DNA from: Dastarcus helophoroides
Taxonomy: Eukaryota; Arthropoda; Insecta; Coleoptera; Bothrideridae
Assembly: GCA_028583605.1 (NCBI GenBank)
Contig: CM053326.1
Location: 30,921,431 to 30,985,430, forward strand
Reading direction: 5' to 3'
Length of the DNA: 64,000 bases
In this document: positions 34,008 through 45,719 of the stretch, piece after piece
Numbering within the stretch: the first letter of the stretch is position 1
Layout: every line of letters begins with the position of its first letter
Notes under the pieces: model-generated
Databases searched by the model: none
The model's input: only the letters and a program-made list of their open reading frames with translations
Told to the model about the DNA's origin: nothing
Program-made: the position numbers and the translations under genes

Positions 34008-34290
34008 TTTGTTAAAAATAAAAGTGATCCTAGATATTTAATTAACATAAGAATGATGTATAAATAAACGAGACTTTTTATATTTAAAACAATGGACTAC
34101 TGTGGTAGACACTTTTATATAGTTTTAAACTATCTTAATAATTGATTTGTTATAAAAATCGCTAAATAGTAAAATTTATTTATTTATATTAGTTTTCTTT
34201 GCAAATAATTTCATTTCCGACTTCGTTTGTGTATCTTATGAAGTATTGTTGATTTTTGAGAAATAAATATTTTCATTAATAGTTGTGTAT
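34008..34290 (+). terminator. Pcf11 3' UTR with AATAAA signals
   Basis: AATAAA occurs at 34017-34022, 34063-34068 and 34262-34267. The first is only 10 bases after the stop, so the second or third is more likely to be the main polyadenylation signal. The gene product itself acts in this step. Confidence 0.5.
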
Positions 34291-34998
34291 AATTGTTGCA
34301 TTATATGCTCAGTTCTAACCTTAATAAAGTGTTACACCTGTAAATGATGTATTATTTTAGCTTTCGACTTGTATATAAATTGGGAAATATACATATTAAT
34401 AGCATTTGGACTTTTATTCCACGCCTTTTTTTTTCAGATTATGGAAATGTTCAAATTTTCATGTAGATCAATAATTCCTGCAACTCTAATCACAATGAAA
34501 ATTTCCACAATTCATAAAAAAGTAGCAAAGTTAATATTATTAGGGACCGAAATTTAGGCACAATCAAATAAGGTAAAAAGGTAGCCAAAATGTTAATTTA
34601 GGCAAAAATGAACAGTTTTAAAAGGTAAACTACTCATTAAAAGGTTAAACCACAATTAACAATAAAAACATTTATTGAACATTTTATTCCCAACTACAAA
34701 TTAAATATCAATGTTTTCCACTGTAAAGTTTATGTGCCTTATAAAAAAGGTTTAAAATTTATAACAAAAACTACTTGAAAAAAAAAACAATTGAAAGTGC
34801 AAACTTTGAATTGTGAGAAAAAAGTTCAAATTTCGGAATAATTGAAAGCTTATAAAAAATTTGAAGTTTTAAATTTCGAAAATACACATCAAATTAAAAG
34901 TTCCACCAAAGGACGAAATTTTGAGTTTTTAGTGGAGAACTAAGAAAAAAAAAGTGAAAATTGAAATAGAACTGTTGACAAGAAAAGTCGAAAGCTTA
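34291..34998. other. Intergenic DNA, degenerate repeat from about 34,760
   Basis: AT-rich. The last 240 bp are the degenerate repeat and abut the left end of the Tigger element; the same repeat resumes at its right end (37,292), so Tigger inserted into it. Confidence 0.5.
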
Positions 34999-35000
34999 TA

Positions 35001-37291
35001 CAGTAAAAGCTCATTCGCGCTTCCTTCATTCGCGTTTTCACTATTCGCGGATTAAAAAAATGCGACCCAATTCCTATATCCGTGGCTAAAGATTTCTTTA
35101 TTCACGGATCTAATAAGTACATACATAATAATAAAAGGATTCCAATAGGTATCCAACCCAATATCCTTTGTAAATGCCGTCAAATGGACTAATAAAAAAA
35201 GTAAAATAGATCTTATTACAACTTTGCCTAAAGTATGTTGTTAAATGATATCGCCGAGGACTTTGACATAAGGCGCCTTCGCCGCGATCGGTGTTTTTGA
35301 GAATGTAAACAAACAGAATGAAAGCAACCTTATTACTCAATGAATAAAGTATATTTTTAAATGTTGCTGTTCCGTTCTATGGTAAAAGCCGCTTTGGGTG
35401 TTTTATTGTTTCGTCTTTCACATTCGTTACAAAAATTGTGATCAAGTAACACGTCAATGTCAACTAAAGAAAATGAGAAACGAGTTTCGACACGAAAAAA
35501 AAATCTTAAAGTGAAAATAGAAATGCTTGATCGTTTACGCCTTGGAGAGTCATTTGCATCCATATAACACTCATTCAATGTCAACGAATCAACTGTACGA
35601 TCGATAAAAAAATCCGAAGATAAAATAAGGTCGTCTGTAGCTTCAACTTCACTGTCAGCGAAAATTGTTTGTGATCCAGCAATAGAAAAAATGGAAGTGG
35701 CGTTGTCATTATGGATCGAAGACTGTGACCAAAAAAGGGTGCCCCTGAGTGGTCCAATGGTCCGGGAGAAGGCAAAGCGTCTTTACGCTCATTTTAAAGA
35801 ACCTGATGGTAGTTGTAGTGGTGAATGTACAAATGGGGGATTTCAAGCATCGGAAGGTTGATTCAATAAATTTAAGGTGAGACAATCATTGCATAACATT
35901 AAAATCGTTGGAGTAAGCAGCATCTGCAGACACTGCTACAGCAGAACGATATCCAGAAGAATTTGCAAAGCTAGTAGCTGATGGAGGATACAAATCTGAG
36001 CAAGTATTTAATGCAGACGAAACTGCACTGTTTTGGAAGAGAATGCCAAACAAAATCATTCATTTCTAAAAGCGAAAAGTCTGCTCCTGGATTTAAGGCA
36101 GCAAAGGATAGAGTTACACTGCTGCTATGTTCTAATGCATCTGGAGATTGTGTTATTAAGCCACTGATGCTTTACAGATCGTTTAATCCTCGGGCTTTAG
36201 AAAATCAAAACAAGGACAACCTGCCAGTGTTTTGGCGTGCTAATAAGAAAGCGTGGGTTACAAGCGCTATTTTTTGTGACTGGTTCCGGAATTGTTTTGT
36301 TTCTGAAGTTGAAACTTATTTAAAAAAACAGAATTTAGACTTTAAAGCACTTCTAGTTTTGGACAATGCACCGGCTCATCCTCGCGAACTTGAAACTTTG
36401 CATCCAAATATAAAAGTGACATTTTTACCTCCCAACACGACGGCTTTGCTTCAACCTATGGACCAAGGAATAATCCAGGCCTTTAAGCTCTATTACATTA
36501 GACGAACCTTCAAAATTATATTGGATAATATGGAATGTAATCCTGATATGAATGTTATGGAATGCTGGAAGAAATTTGACATAGCAAAATGCATCGTAAA
36601 CATAAAAAAATCATTGGAAGAATTGAAGCCACACACATTGAAGTCATGCTGGAAAAAACTGTAGGCCTGCTCTGACTGCGAAAAATGGCAAAGAATCTGT
36701 GCAAGTTCAAACTTTGACTGCAAACATAGCCGAAATCGCGAATGGAATAGGACGAGATGGGTTCGAAACAGATGGAATCAAGTGACATTCAGGAATCGCT
36801 TGAATCGCAAAATGAAGATTTGACTGAAATCGACTTGAAGGAAATGTTAAATTCACAGCCCTTTAAAGAAGAGGTTTCAACAAGCACTGGAAACGTGACA
36901 TTTAATTTGAAAAATCTTAGTGAAGGTTTAAGAATGGCAAATGAGCTTTGCGATTTCTTTATGAACATTGATCGGTCTATGGAACGAAGTCTTATTTTTA
37001 AGAGGCAAATTGCTAGTGCGACTGCTGCGTATCAGTCTGAATTGAAGGAGCTTTTAAAAACTGCAAAGCAAAAAAAAATTACAAAATTCATCAAACCATT
37101 GCCTAAGCCTTAAAATAATCAATCAAAATATTCAAACACTTCAATTAAATTGATTTTTTTATATATTTGTTTTTTTTTATTTTGTCACCTAGCAACGTAT
37201 CCCCTATAATCCCATATAAATTACCATTCCGTATTCACGGTTCCTGTATTCACAGCATATTTATGGAACATATACCCCGCGAATAAAGAGA
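35001..37291 (+). mobile_element. pogo/Tigger-type DNA transposon, decayed
   Basis: The left terminal repeat starts CAGTAAAAGCTCATTCGCG at 35001 and is preceded by TA, the target used by this superfamily. The right end keeps ...CCCCGCGAATAAAGAG near 37,275-37,291 but has lost the last dozen bases. The interior carries a full-length but broken transposase (35457-37113). About 2.3 kb. Confidence 0.85.
35457..37113 (+). pseudogene. Tigger-type (DDE_1) transposase, TIGD1-like, inactivated
   Basis: Begins MSTKENEKRVSTRKKNLKVK with a CENP-B-like helix-turn-helix (stop in ASI*HSFNVNESTV near 35,567), then KMEVALSLWIEDC, a TGA where GWF is expected (near 35,860), and frameshifts near 35,920 and 36,055. 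The catalytic motifs are visible: FNADETALFW (first Asp), LLVLDNAPAHP (second Asp) and FLPPNTTALLQPMDQG (third Asp). Another shift after KSCWKKL (36,661) leads to the C-terminal frame at 36757-37113. The order and wording match human TIGD1-type proteins. At least two stops and three shifts make it dead. Confidence 0.85.
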
Positions 37292-38170
37292 TCCAAATTT
37301 TCTTGAACTTTCGAGTTTACAGTCGAAATTGTTACAAAAGTAAAAATGAGAATTATGAAAAGGAAGTCGTTTAAAAAAAAACGCAAGTAATTTATAACAA
37401 AACCTTAAGTTTAAATCTGAAAATTTCGAAACAGAAATCAAAATTTCGGGATTAGGATCGAAATTTTAAAATAAAATTTAATCCCTGAGCGAAATTACGA
37501 GTTTCAAGTAAAAGAATTTGGCATTTTGAGAAAAAAATTTGACAAGAAAACAATCTCTCAATAGTCTTGAAATCTGAATAAAAAAGACAATATTTGAGAT
37601 TGAAATGTTAAAATAAATAAGCATTTCTAGAATAACCGAAAATTTAAGTTTCATTTTTGGAGAAAATAAGTAAACATTGAGCGCTTTAAGTTTGAAGTTA
37701 AAATGAAAAAAAAAAAAACACCAGCAGTTTTCGAGTGTAGAAATATTTTGAGAAACAATTCAAAATTTCAACACTGAAGTAAAACTTTTGACATTAAGAG
37801 TCCAAAATTTCAAGATTAGATTCATAATTTTAAGAAACCGTGTCAAAATGAATAAAACTTGAAATTTTGAGAAAGAATTAAATTTTAGGTTACACTCAAT
37901 ATATTCAGAACAATTATAATATTTTCAAATGAAAAAATTCTTATAATTTCGTGTTCTGGAATTTATATGACAAATCTTGAAATTTTTACTTTAAAGTGAA
38001 ATATTCGAATCGTTTCTTAAAAATTGAACTTTTAAATATGAGATTTCGTTTGAAGCTTATACTTTCTAGAAAAAATCTGAATTTTAAAACTAAAAGTCGA
38101 AAATTTTGAGAAAAAAATCCAACATTTCAAGGTTAAGCTTGAATTTTTGAGAATTTTTTTTTAAAATAAT
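37292..38170. repeat. Degenerate AT-rich repeat block (A-rich on plus)
   Basis: Continuation of the block interrupted by the Tigger element, with words such as GAAATTTTGAGAAA. No gene. Confidence 0.6.
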
Positions 38171-38495
38171 TTAAACCCAGTCTCCTCTCAATTCATGGGT
38201 TTGATTGAGGTCTTTGAAGCTGCGTTATCGATAACCTTTTACTGGTGATGTCGCCGTGTGTCGTTTACGCCTACATTCAAATTATGGTTATTACTGAAAA
38301 GGAGTTAATAGATTTGTCCTATAAACACCAAAATGTATATTATTCGTGTATTTATAGGTCGCGGATCAATAAACTATCAATTTTTAATGTACGGCATCCT
38401 AAATTTTGTAGGAATTAAGGAAAACTACATCATCAGTTTGTCTTACATCAACGTTTTACATACCAATCAACTGGTGCACCTAACTTCTGAAAGAA
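38171..38495 (+). promoter_or_regulatory. Upstream region of the SDR gene
   Basis: Single-copy-looking DNA between the repeat block and the SDR ATG. It presumably holds the promoter and 5' UTR. No site was pinned down. Confidence 0.35.
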
Positions 38496-39507
38496 ATGGT
38501 TAAATTTTGCAAAAGTCAGATTTGTTTGAGCGGAAAAACTGTCATCGTTACAGGTTCTAACACCGGTAAGCAGTTACATTATAAAATGTCGCAATTGCGC
38601 ACTAATTTAATTCCAGGAATCGGATATCAAACAGCCTTAGATCTGGCCAAAAGAGGGGCCAGAGTTATCTTGGCTTGTAGAAATGGTCAAAAAGCGCACG
38701 AGGCCAAAGAGAAGATAATTCTAGAGACTTCTAATAAAAACGTCCTTGTTAAATTGGTCGATGTATCTTCATTGAGTTCCGTTAGGAAGTTCGCCGAGGA
38801 TGTCAATATGACGGAAGAGAGGCTTGATATTTTGATAAATAATGCGGGAGGTGTCTTTATGGAGGAGAAAATAACGGAGGACGGGTTGCAGAAGGAAATT
38901 GCGACTAACTATTTTGGGCCGTTTTTGTTGACACATCTGTTGTTGGGATTATTGAAAAAATCTTCCCCTAGTCGAATCGTGAACGTTTCTTCTACGGCGG
39001 CTAATTTTGCCTGGAGCTTAGATGTTGAAGATTTAAATAATTATATTGGTAGTTCCTGGCCTCTGGCATTTAGAAGATATGCCATTAGTAAATTGTGCCA
39101 GATTTATTTCACCCAAATATTAGCGATGAAGCTGAGAGGAACTGGAATTTCTGTATATTCGTTGCATCCTGGTGCAATTTCCAGTGACATTTTACGAAAT
39201 TCATCTTTTTGCCAATGTGTTACAAAGCCATTTTTTTTGGTAAATATACTTTTATTGTGTTAGGTTTCAGTTAAATCAATTAATTTTACAGAATACTTAT
39301 GAAGGTGCCCAAACAACGATACATGTCGCAGTTGCAAGAGATATTGAAGAATATACGGGGAGGCACTTTGAAAATTGTAAGCCAGTTAGGGCATACTGGA
39401 CAGCAAGAAATAGAAGGAAGGCGCGTTATTTATGGAGAAAAAGTGAGAACCTTGTGCAGCTTAGAGAAGATGAAAAAATAATCGAAACACGGGCACTTTC
39501 ACCTTAA
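38496..39507 (+). CDS. Short-chain dehydrogenase, retinol dehydrogenase 11-14 type (3 exons)
   Basis: Exons 38496-38565, 38617-39239 and 39292-39507. The introns are 51 and 52 bp with GT-AG borders, and the phases agree, giving 302 aa. The classical SDR pattern is complete: cofactor motif TGSNTGIG (19-26), ACRN after the second strand (suggesting NADP(H) preference), NNAG (98-101), active-site Asn in ATNYFG (121), Ser in NVSST (148/149), and YAISK with Tyr178 and Lys182. The C-terminal NTYEGAQTTIHVAVARDIEE is typical of RDH11-14 enzymes, which interconvert retinoids and other lipid aldehydes/alcohols. The natural substrate is unknown. There is no N-terminal signal anchor. The first residues (MVKFCKSQICLSGKTVIVTG) show no upstream extension. 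The reading frame is intact. Confidence 0.92.
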
Positions 39508-39537
39508 GTACAAAAAATAATTTAAAACAATTCTATG

Positions 39538-39543
39538 AATAAA
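39538..39543 (+). terminator. AATAAA polyadenylation signal of the SDR gene
   Basis: AATAAA lies 31 bases after the SDR stop codon, the only good signal close downstream. Confidence 0.6.
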
Positions 39544-39688
39544 ATGTTTAACAAGAGCCCCAAAGTTGTTTTGTCCTGTCAAAGTCCTCAAAATTGTAGC
39601 GGCTAAAACTTTTTGCTTTAATAGTTTTAGTATTTCTGAAGTGAAAACTTCTTTAGACGCGTTTAGCGGGAAAACTTATAGTTTCACG

Positions 39689-39831
39689 CAGGTTCGTAAC
39701 CGTGGGGGGGGGGATATCTTGGCTTCACACTAGACAGAATTGAACTTTCCAGAGGTGCACCCAAAGACTAGATGGTTTTAACAGAAGGATCGTGCTCCCC
39801 CCCCTCCGAAAAAATCCTGGTTACGGGCCTG
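39689..39831. mobile_element. Small hAT MITE (143 bp) with 8 bp TSD
   Basis: The ends CAGGTTCGTAACC and GGTTACGGGCCTG are inverted repeats, each followed inward by a G- or C-run. They are flanked by the exact 8 bp duplication GTTTCACG (39681-39688 and 39832-39839). The right end extended inward (GGAGGGGG...AATCCTGGTTACGGG) recurs as a fragment at about 57,480-57,497. Confidence 0.9.
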
Positions 39832-39839
39832 GTTTCACG

Positions 39840-40500
39840 TTATCATCATGCTAATTAGTGTCATCATCACGCTAATTCTTGTTACCTACATGCTCTAACA
39901 TTGACAGCGGGGTTTGAACTCGCGACCCACCGCATAAAAAGCAATACCCTCTTGTTGAATTAAAAGTTTAAGTCGCTTGATAACTTTTCCTTTCGCCTAC
40001 AAAATATAAAAGTTAAATTGACTACATGGAAAGTGTGTATTCTATGCATTATTTAAATTGTGTTTTAATTGGATTATGCAGCGTGCGAGACTAAAGCAGA
40101 AATCTTGTTTCCACAATATCAAACACTCAACAGACAACGACATAATAAACAAAAACTAGATCGTATATAAATATAAAAAATATGAAAACTATAAATAATA
40201 ATTTTAATTTAAAAATTGTGAATTTTTTGATATTACAATTAATTTAAAAATTAAAAAAAAACACTGGTTTATCATAGTTTCAAGTTTTCACTTCTGTCGG
40301 CCGTCCTCGTAAGTGGCCAATTTTTTAAAAAGAATTTCGAGTTGCTTCTCAAAACTCCAACCGTAATTTTGGACCAAAAAAAAATATCGAAATTTTGGGA
40401 AAAAAATTTATCAGTTTCTTCTATGAAAGTTGTACAAGAGACCACTTTCTAAGACAAACTAAATATGAGTGTAACGCTTATTGCAAGCTTCCTGACAAAT
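39840..40500. other. Intergenic AT-rich DNA
   Basis: No gene recognised. A tRNA-like 3' half in antisense (GGGGTTTGAACTCGCGACCC near 39,910) is discussed under rejected items. A GC-richer stretch follows. Confidence 0.4.
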
Positions 40501-40516
40501 ATTCTAACTTCATAAT

Positions 40517-40697
40517 CAGTGCCGGTTCAATCACCCTGAGCGAGACTTCTGCGCCACCCCTGCCTGAACTTCGATTTACAAGTGTGGAAAAAGAGAAAGA
40601 TAAAGGATAAAGTGTGGGTGTCCTTCAGGCGCGTCGAGAAACGGGGACAAATACCCCCGAGCCCGCGCTTTAGGGGGGCCCGGTAAGTTGCCGGAGC
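40517..40697. repeat. GC-rich MITE-like fragment
   Basis: CAGTGCCGGTTCAATCACCC on the left and a C/G-run (GCTTTAGGGGGGCCCGG ... TTGCCGG) on the right resemble the ends of insect hAT MITEs. The ends are not well matched and no target duplication was found. Tentative. Confidence 0.3.
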
Positions 40698-40719
40698 TTA
40701 TGAATTACAAAAATGTTGA

Positions 40720-41867
40720 AGGCTTTTTTTTCTCGAAATTTCGGGTTTAAATCAGGTTTTTATCTAACTTTAAATGTTTACTCGAAATTTGTGCTTTTTT
40801 TCTGAAAATTCCATGAAATTTATTCATCTTTTAATCTTTTTAAAACTTCGACTTAAACTTGAAATAGTGCCAGCTTTAAATTTGCATCTTAAAACGTCAG
40901 ATTCTTTAAAAAAAATCGAAATTTTCAGAAGACAAATTTCTCAAAATTTCGAATTTACAAAAATTCCAAGATTAGGAAAAGTCAAAATTTTGTAAAAAAT
41001 CTAAATTTCTAAAAAGTTGAAATTTTGAATAAATAATTTTTTTTTAAAAAGTCGGAATTTTAAAAACACAAGTTTTTAAAAAGAATTAATTTTATGTCAA
41101 ATCAGGCTTTGAAAAAGTAGAATTATTTAAAAAAAAAATGAATTTTTCGAAAAACTAAAAGCTTTTAAGAAATACTTAAATTCTTGAGCAGAGGTCAAAA
41201 TTTTCAAAAAAAAGTGGTGGTCGAAATTTTCAAAAAAAAATATTTTAAAATAATCAATTTCCAAAAGAAAGAGATGTTTGAATAGAATATTGAGAAAATG
41301 TCCAAATTTTGTGTGAAAGTTTTCAAAAAATTCAAAATTTTCGGAAAAGTAGAAATTAACATAAAAATTAAAATTTTTAGAAAATTCAAGATTTTAGAAA
41401 AAAAACGAAATTACGAAAAAATTAAAATTTTCACAAATAAGTCAAATTTTGTAAAATGTGGAAATTCTAAATGTTAAGGCTTGACACGCAAAAAAAAAGC
41501 AAAACGTCTTTGACTAAAACTGTTTTGCTTTTTCTGTATGCGTCAGGCCTAAGAAGGCAAACTTTTAAAAAGCCAAAAGGCGAAATTGCCAAAAAGTTGG
41601 AAAATTGGAAGTTCTTGACTTTCAAAATAAATCGAAATATAAATCCGAATGTCAGATTTTTTAAAAATGTGGAGATTTTGAAAAAATCAAAAATAAAATA
41701 GTAGGGGAAATTGAAATTCAAATTTATTACAAAAAAATCAACATTTCTAGTTAATATTTTTAAAAAAGATATACATTTTCAATAAGAAGGGGAATTAAAA
41801 AAGAACCAAATTTTTATAAGAAAAATCTAAATTTTGAAAAGGAGTCTGAATTTTTAAAGAAATTGAA
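40720..41867. repeat. Degenerate AT-rich repeat block (A-rich on plus)
   Basis: About 1.1 kb of the degenerate repeat abutting the Harbinger-type element; the repeat resumes at 44,600, so the element inserted into it. It includes a small inverted segment near 41,480-41,560 (GCTTGACACGCAAAAAAAAG / TTTTTCTGTATGCGTCAGGC). Confidence 0.6.
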
Positions 41868-44599
41868 AGGGTGTAGCAGGATAAGCATAGGAAATCTGCC
41901 CCATGAGCCAAATGTGATGTATGTTATATCGATCAGTAGGTCACCTATCTGTAATAATATTTCCATAGTTTTGCCGCCTATCTCTTACTGTCTTTGAGTA
42001 ATTTTGAAAAATGCCCTTTTTGGAGAACATTTTTTAAACTTTGTTTTCTCCGTAAGTAATAAAGCTAGAAAGATGATTCAAAAACCAAATTATAGACAAT
42101 ATTATGACAAATATTGTGCGTGTGTATTTAAATTATATTGCGCAATAATATATGTTTTTTTTTAATGGAAATATTTTTCTATTGCAATTTTTTTTCAGTT
42201 TCAGCGGAGTGACCTATTTCTTAAAATTATCAAAAATTGCTATTAGTATAAAGAATAACTGGTATAAATTTTATTGAAATCGGATGGCTAGCAACCTGTT
42301 GAAAAAAAATTGTTTTTGTTACCTAGAGCCCTAGTTGATCGCAACTTATAGGAATCTAATGCAACTTATTTAGGTTCCGGTAAAGTAACCACTTTTTAAA
42401 AATTACCAACAATTGCTAGTAGTATACAAATTACCTGGTATAAGTTTTAATAAAATAGAATGGCTCCAACCTGCTAAAAAAAAATAATTTTTATTTCCTA
42501 GAGCCCTAGTTGATCGCAAATTATAGGTATTTCTAATACATATTTTTTAGGTTCCGGCAGAGTAATCACTTTATAAAAATTCTCAAAAATAGTAATTAGT
42601 AAACAGATTAAATGATATGAAAATCAAACAGCTGCAACATAATAGTTTTATGTTACCTATGTTCCTATTTGAATGCTTCCACATATTACTTCACTAGACA
42701 AATAGTATCAAATTTTTGCAGACAAATAGTTGTTTCGAACGAGATATTTTACTATTCCATTTTGGTTTTAAGCCTATATCTCGGCAGAAACTTATCAATA
42801 ATCATACCATCTTTGCAGTTAAAAAATTATACCACATTACCCAAGAATTGATGTTGATTTTCGATGGCACACATATTCGCCATCAGAAAAGTTCCAATAA
42901 TGAGTACTAGCGAAAATCTTATTCTGGTCAGAAAAAGGTACCTATATGTAAGCCATTTACAATTTGTTGTTCTGGTGGCAACATTGCGGATATTTTGGGG
43001 CCGTTTTATGGTGCACAAAATGGTGCCCCAATTATGAGACCTGTTTTAGAGGATTCGCAAGGTCTAAAAACGTTATTGCAAAGAGGTGACATGCCTATTT
43101 CTAATTGCACGCGAATTCCGTGATGTTGAAGATCAAATAAAAAACAAAGGATATTTACCCTTGATGCCAGTGTTCAAAGGCAAGAAGAAATCAGTTAACA
43201 ACTAAAGAATATAACAGTTACCAAGATTAAGATGGGTCGTCGGAAATGTTGACGGATCGATTGGTCAAAAGCATAAATTTTTGCGTCATACAATGGGCAA
43301 TAAAATGCTATCGAAAGTAAAACCGCTTTGTAAGAATGTGGGATTTTTGCACAACAGGTTTGGGAAGCATTTAAATCTGATACTGATTTAGCTGACGAAA
43401 TCATCGTTTATATGAATGCCAAAATGACTACATTAAACACTTTGAGCACGGAGGTTGAAAATCAACACACGAACAGCAGAGAAAAAAAAAGACTTAAAAC
43501 AATAGGGGCATCGCAAATAATAATTTCCTCGGACTAGGTGAACATGAGTTAAAAATATTATTCACGAGTTCCTACCAATTATCTTAGGCAGCTTCAATCC
43601 GCTGGGCTAATTGGAGATCAAGAAAGTTTCTCAAATAGAATACAATGTATAAAAGAATCACCAAATATATTGAAAGCAGAAGTGAAATCGCGGCATAAAA
43701 ATAGCAAGGCTTATAATTGCTAAATTGATTATATTCCAAATAAAAAAAGTTACACTGACATCAAACGCTATACTTGTGATTGTTCCAACGGCAATGGAAA
43801 GATAGTAGGTAATATAAAATAAAGCAAAATATGCGCTAAAGACAATATATCTGTTGTCATTAATTCAGATAATGATAAAGATTAATTTAAAATAAAGATT
43901 ATTTCAAATCGAATATATTTTTTATTTATTTCTATTCGAAACCTATAATTTAGATCAACCAGGGCTCTAGGTAAAAATACTTCTTTTTTCAGCAGGTTGC
44001 AGCCTTCCTATTTTTAAGAAACTTACACCAGTCAATCTTTATACTAATAGAAATTTTCAGTAATTTTACGGAAATGGTTACTCTGCCGAAACCTAAAAAC
44101 AAAGGTATTAGACGCCTATAATTGGCGATCAAGCAGGAATCTACGTAACAAAAAATTTTTATTTCAACAGGTTGCAGCCACCCGATTTTAATGAAACTTA
44201 TACCAGTTATTCTTTATACTAATAGCAATTTTTGATAATTTTAAGAAAGTGGTCACTCCGCTGAAACTGAAAAAAAATTGCAATGGAAAAATATTTCCAT
44301 TAAAAAAAACATATATTATTGTGCAATATAATTTAGATACACATGCACAATATTTGTCATAATATTGCCTATAATTTGGTTTTTGAATCACTTTTCTAGC
44401 TTTATTACTTACGGAGAAAAAAAAGTTTAAAAAATGCTCTGCAAAAAGGGCATTTTTCAAAATTACTCAAAGACAGTAAGAGATAGGCGGGCAAAACTAT
44501 GGAAGTATTATTACAGATAGGTGACATACTGATCGATATAACATTCATCACATTTGGCACTGGGGGCAGATTTCCTATGCTTATCCTGCTATAGCCTTT
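41868..44599 (+). mobile_element. Harbinger/ISL2EU-type element with long inverted repeats
   Basis: The outer ends AAAGGGTGTAGCAGGATAAG and its near-complement (CTTATCCTGCTATAGCCTTT at 44,580-44,599) open inverted repeats of at least 450 bp that stay recognisable for about 700 bp. The arms contain tandem subterminal units of about 175 bp, each with GTTCCGG...AGTAAcCACTTT and GCCCTAGTTGATCGCAA (three on the left, from about 42,199, 42,373 and 42,551; two on the right). A decayed transposase lies in the middle. Target duplication was not resolved. Confidence 0.8.
42820..43815 (+). pseudogene. DDE_Tnp_4-type transposase, decayed
   Basis: Across several frames on plus: ELMLIFDGTHIRHQKSSNN (first Asp), RKSYSGQKKVPICKPFTIC, GNIADILGPFYGAQN, a damaged RGFRD region, GYLPLMPVFKGKK, and RWVVGNVDGSIGQKHKFL, where the usual catalytic Glu of RWVVE is Gly. 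The C-terminal RYTCDCSNGNGK recalls the Cys-rich tail of this family. The order fits transposases of the Harbinger/ISL2EU group. Many stops and shifts; not functional. Confidence 0.75.
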
Positions 44600-45065
44600 C
44601 GAAAAAAAGGGAAAAAGTTTAAACCAAAATTGAGTTGTTTAGAGGAAAAGTCGAAATTTCGCCGGTTGAGATTTTAAACACAAGTGAAAATATCAAGAAA
44701 ATGTCGAAAATTTGAAAAAAAAGGCGATATTGCGAGAAATTTAAAAAAAAAGTCGAAATTTTCAAAATAAGTTGTTAAATTTTAAAAAGTCGTGATCTAG
44801 CAATAACATTCGAATCCTTCAAAAACAGTCGGAATTTTGAAAAAGTCAGTATTTTGAAATAAGTCGAAATTTTCAATAGAGGTGAGTATTTTCAGAAAAA
44901 ATAGACATTTATAAATAAATTTTAAATAAGGGCGAAATTTAAAAAAAAAGCTAAAAATTCTCAAAAACGTCGATATTTTGAAGTTGGAGCTTTCAAAAAA
45001 GTTGGAATTGCAAAATCAAAAAAAGTCAAAATTATCAAAAAAATCGATATTTTGTATCTTTTAAC
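44600..45065. repeat. Degenerate AT-rich repeat block (A-rich on plus)
   Basis: Right-hand continuation of the block at 40,720-41,867 after the inserted Harbinger-type element. Confidence 0.6.
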
Positions 45066-45124
45066 CCATCAAAACGAAAATTGTGAATTATATAAACTTT
45101 TTTTTATTATTTTATGTCGCTTTG

Positions 45125-45300
45125 CCTGAATAGAGTACTATAGAAGCTCGCTCGCCCAATACATAGAATGTAAGGGACTCGCACCTCGTTGTTGCCGTCG
45201 GGCCTTAGAATTCTCTCGGCGGGCCCGATGTCCGTAGAGTTTTCTGGAAATTTGTTCCTGTTTTAACTCTCTTGTCCGGAGGTTTCGAAAAATGCTATCA
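45125..45300. other. GC-rich islet of unknown origin
   Basis: About 110 bases (45,140-45,250) are GC-rich against AT-rich flanks, with a potential hairpin around GTCGGGCC...GGCGGGCCCGA. The minus-strand ORF over it looks like non-coding read-through. No family recognised. Confidence 0.3.
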
Positions 45301-45715
45301 AGAAGGCTTAAATTTGCCAATTTCATAAACCTCGTAACGTAAAATTTAGTACATACAGTTAAGGAATTTTTTTTCCCAAATATTTCGATTTCAAACTCGA
45401 AATTTGTACTTCTTTTAGAGATTTTCAATCTTCGTTTAGATTTTCAGGTATATTATTTGTAAACGACTTCTTTCGAAATTTTGGCTCTTTTTGGAGAATT
45501 TTTTGGGGTATTATCTAAACATTTCTGTTTGAACATTACGAGTTTAAATTATTTTTATATATTTTAGCTTTCTCTAGAATTGTTGGGTTTTTTCTCAAAG
45601 TTTTTGTTTCAGTTTTACTTTATTTTTTCCCTTAAACTTTGCAGTTTAATCTTTAAATTTCAAATAAAATGTATTCTCAAATTGATGCTGATTGTAAATA
45701 ATAAATAATTAGACA
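45300..45715. repeat. Degenerate AT-rich repeat block (T-rich on plus)
   Basis: Repeat words such as TTTCGAAATTTTGGCTCTTTTT on plus, opposite in strand to the block at 44,600-45,065. No gene seen. Confidence 0.5.
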
Positions 45716-45719
45716 GGTC

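Noticed and set aside
36493..36788. Minus-strand ORFs over the Tigger transposase
   Set aside because: Antisense of the recognisable plus-strand transposase.
39880..39960. tRNA-like 3' half on minus (GGTCGCGAGTTCAAACCCCG)
   Set aside because: B-box-like word and a possible T arm, but no A box, no full cloverleaf and no second copy; at most a SINE or tRNA fragment.
44188..44460. 90-codon minus-strand ORF in the right arm of the Harbinger-type element
   Set aside because: It lies in the terminal inverted repeat and its mirror at the left arm is not maintained as an ORF.
45138..45428. 96-codon minus-strand ORF over the GC-rich islet
   Set aside because: Composition jumps from Lys/Phe-rich repeat to Arg-rich islet; no family or splice evidence.
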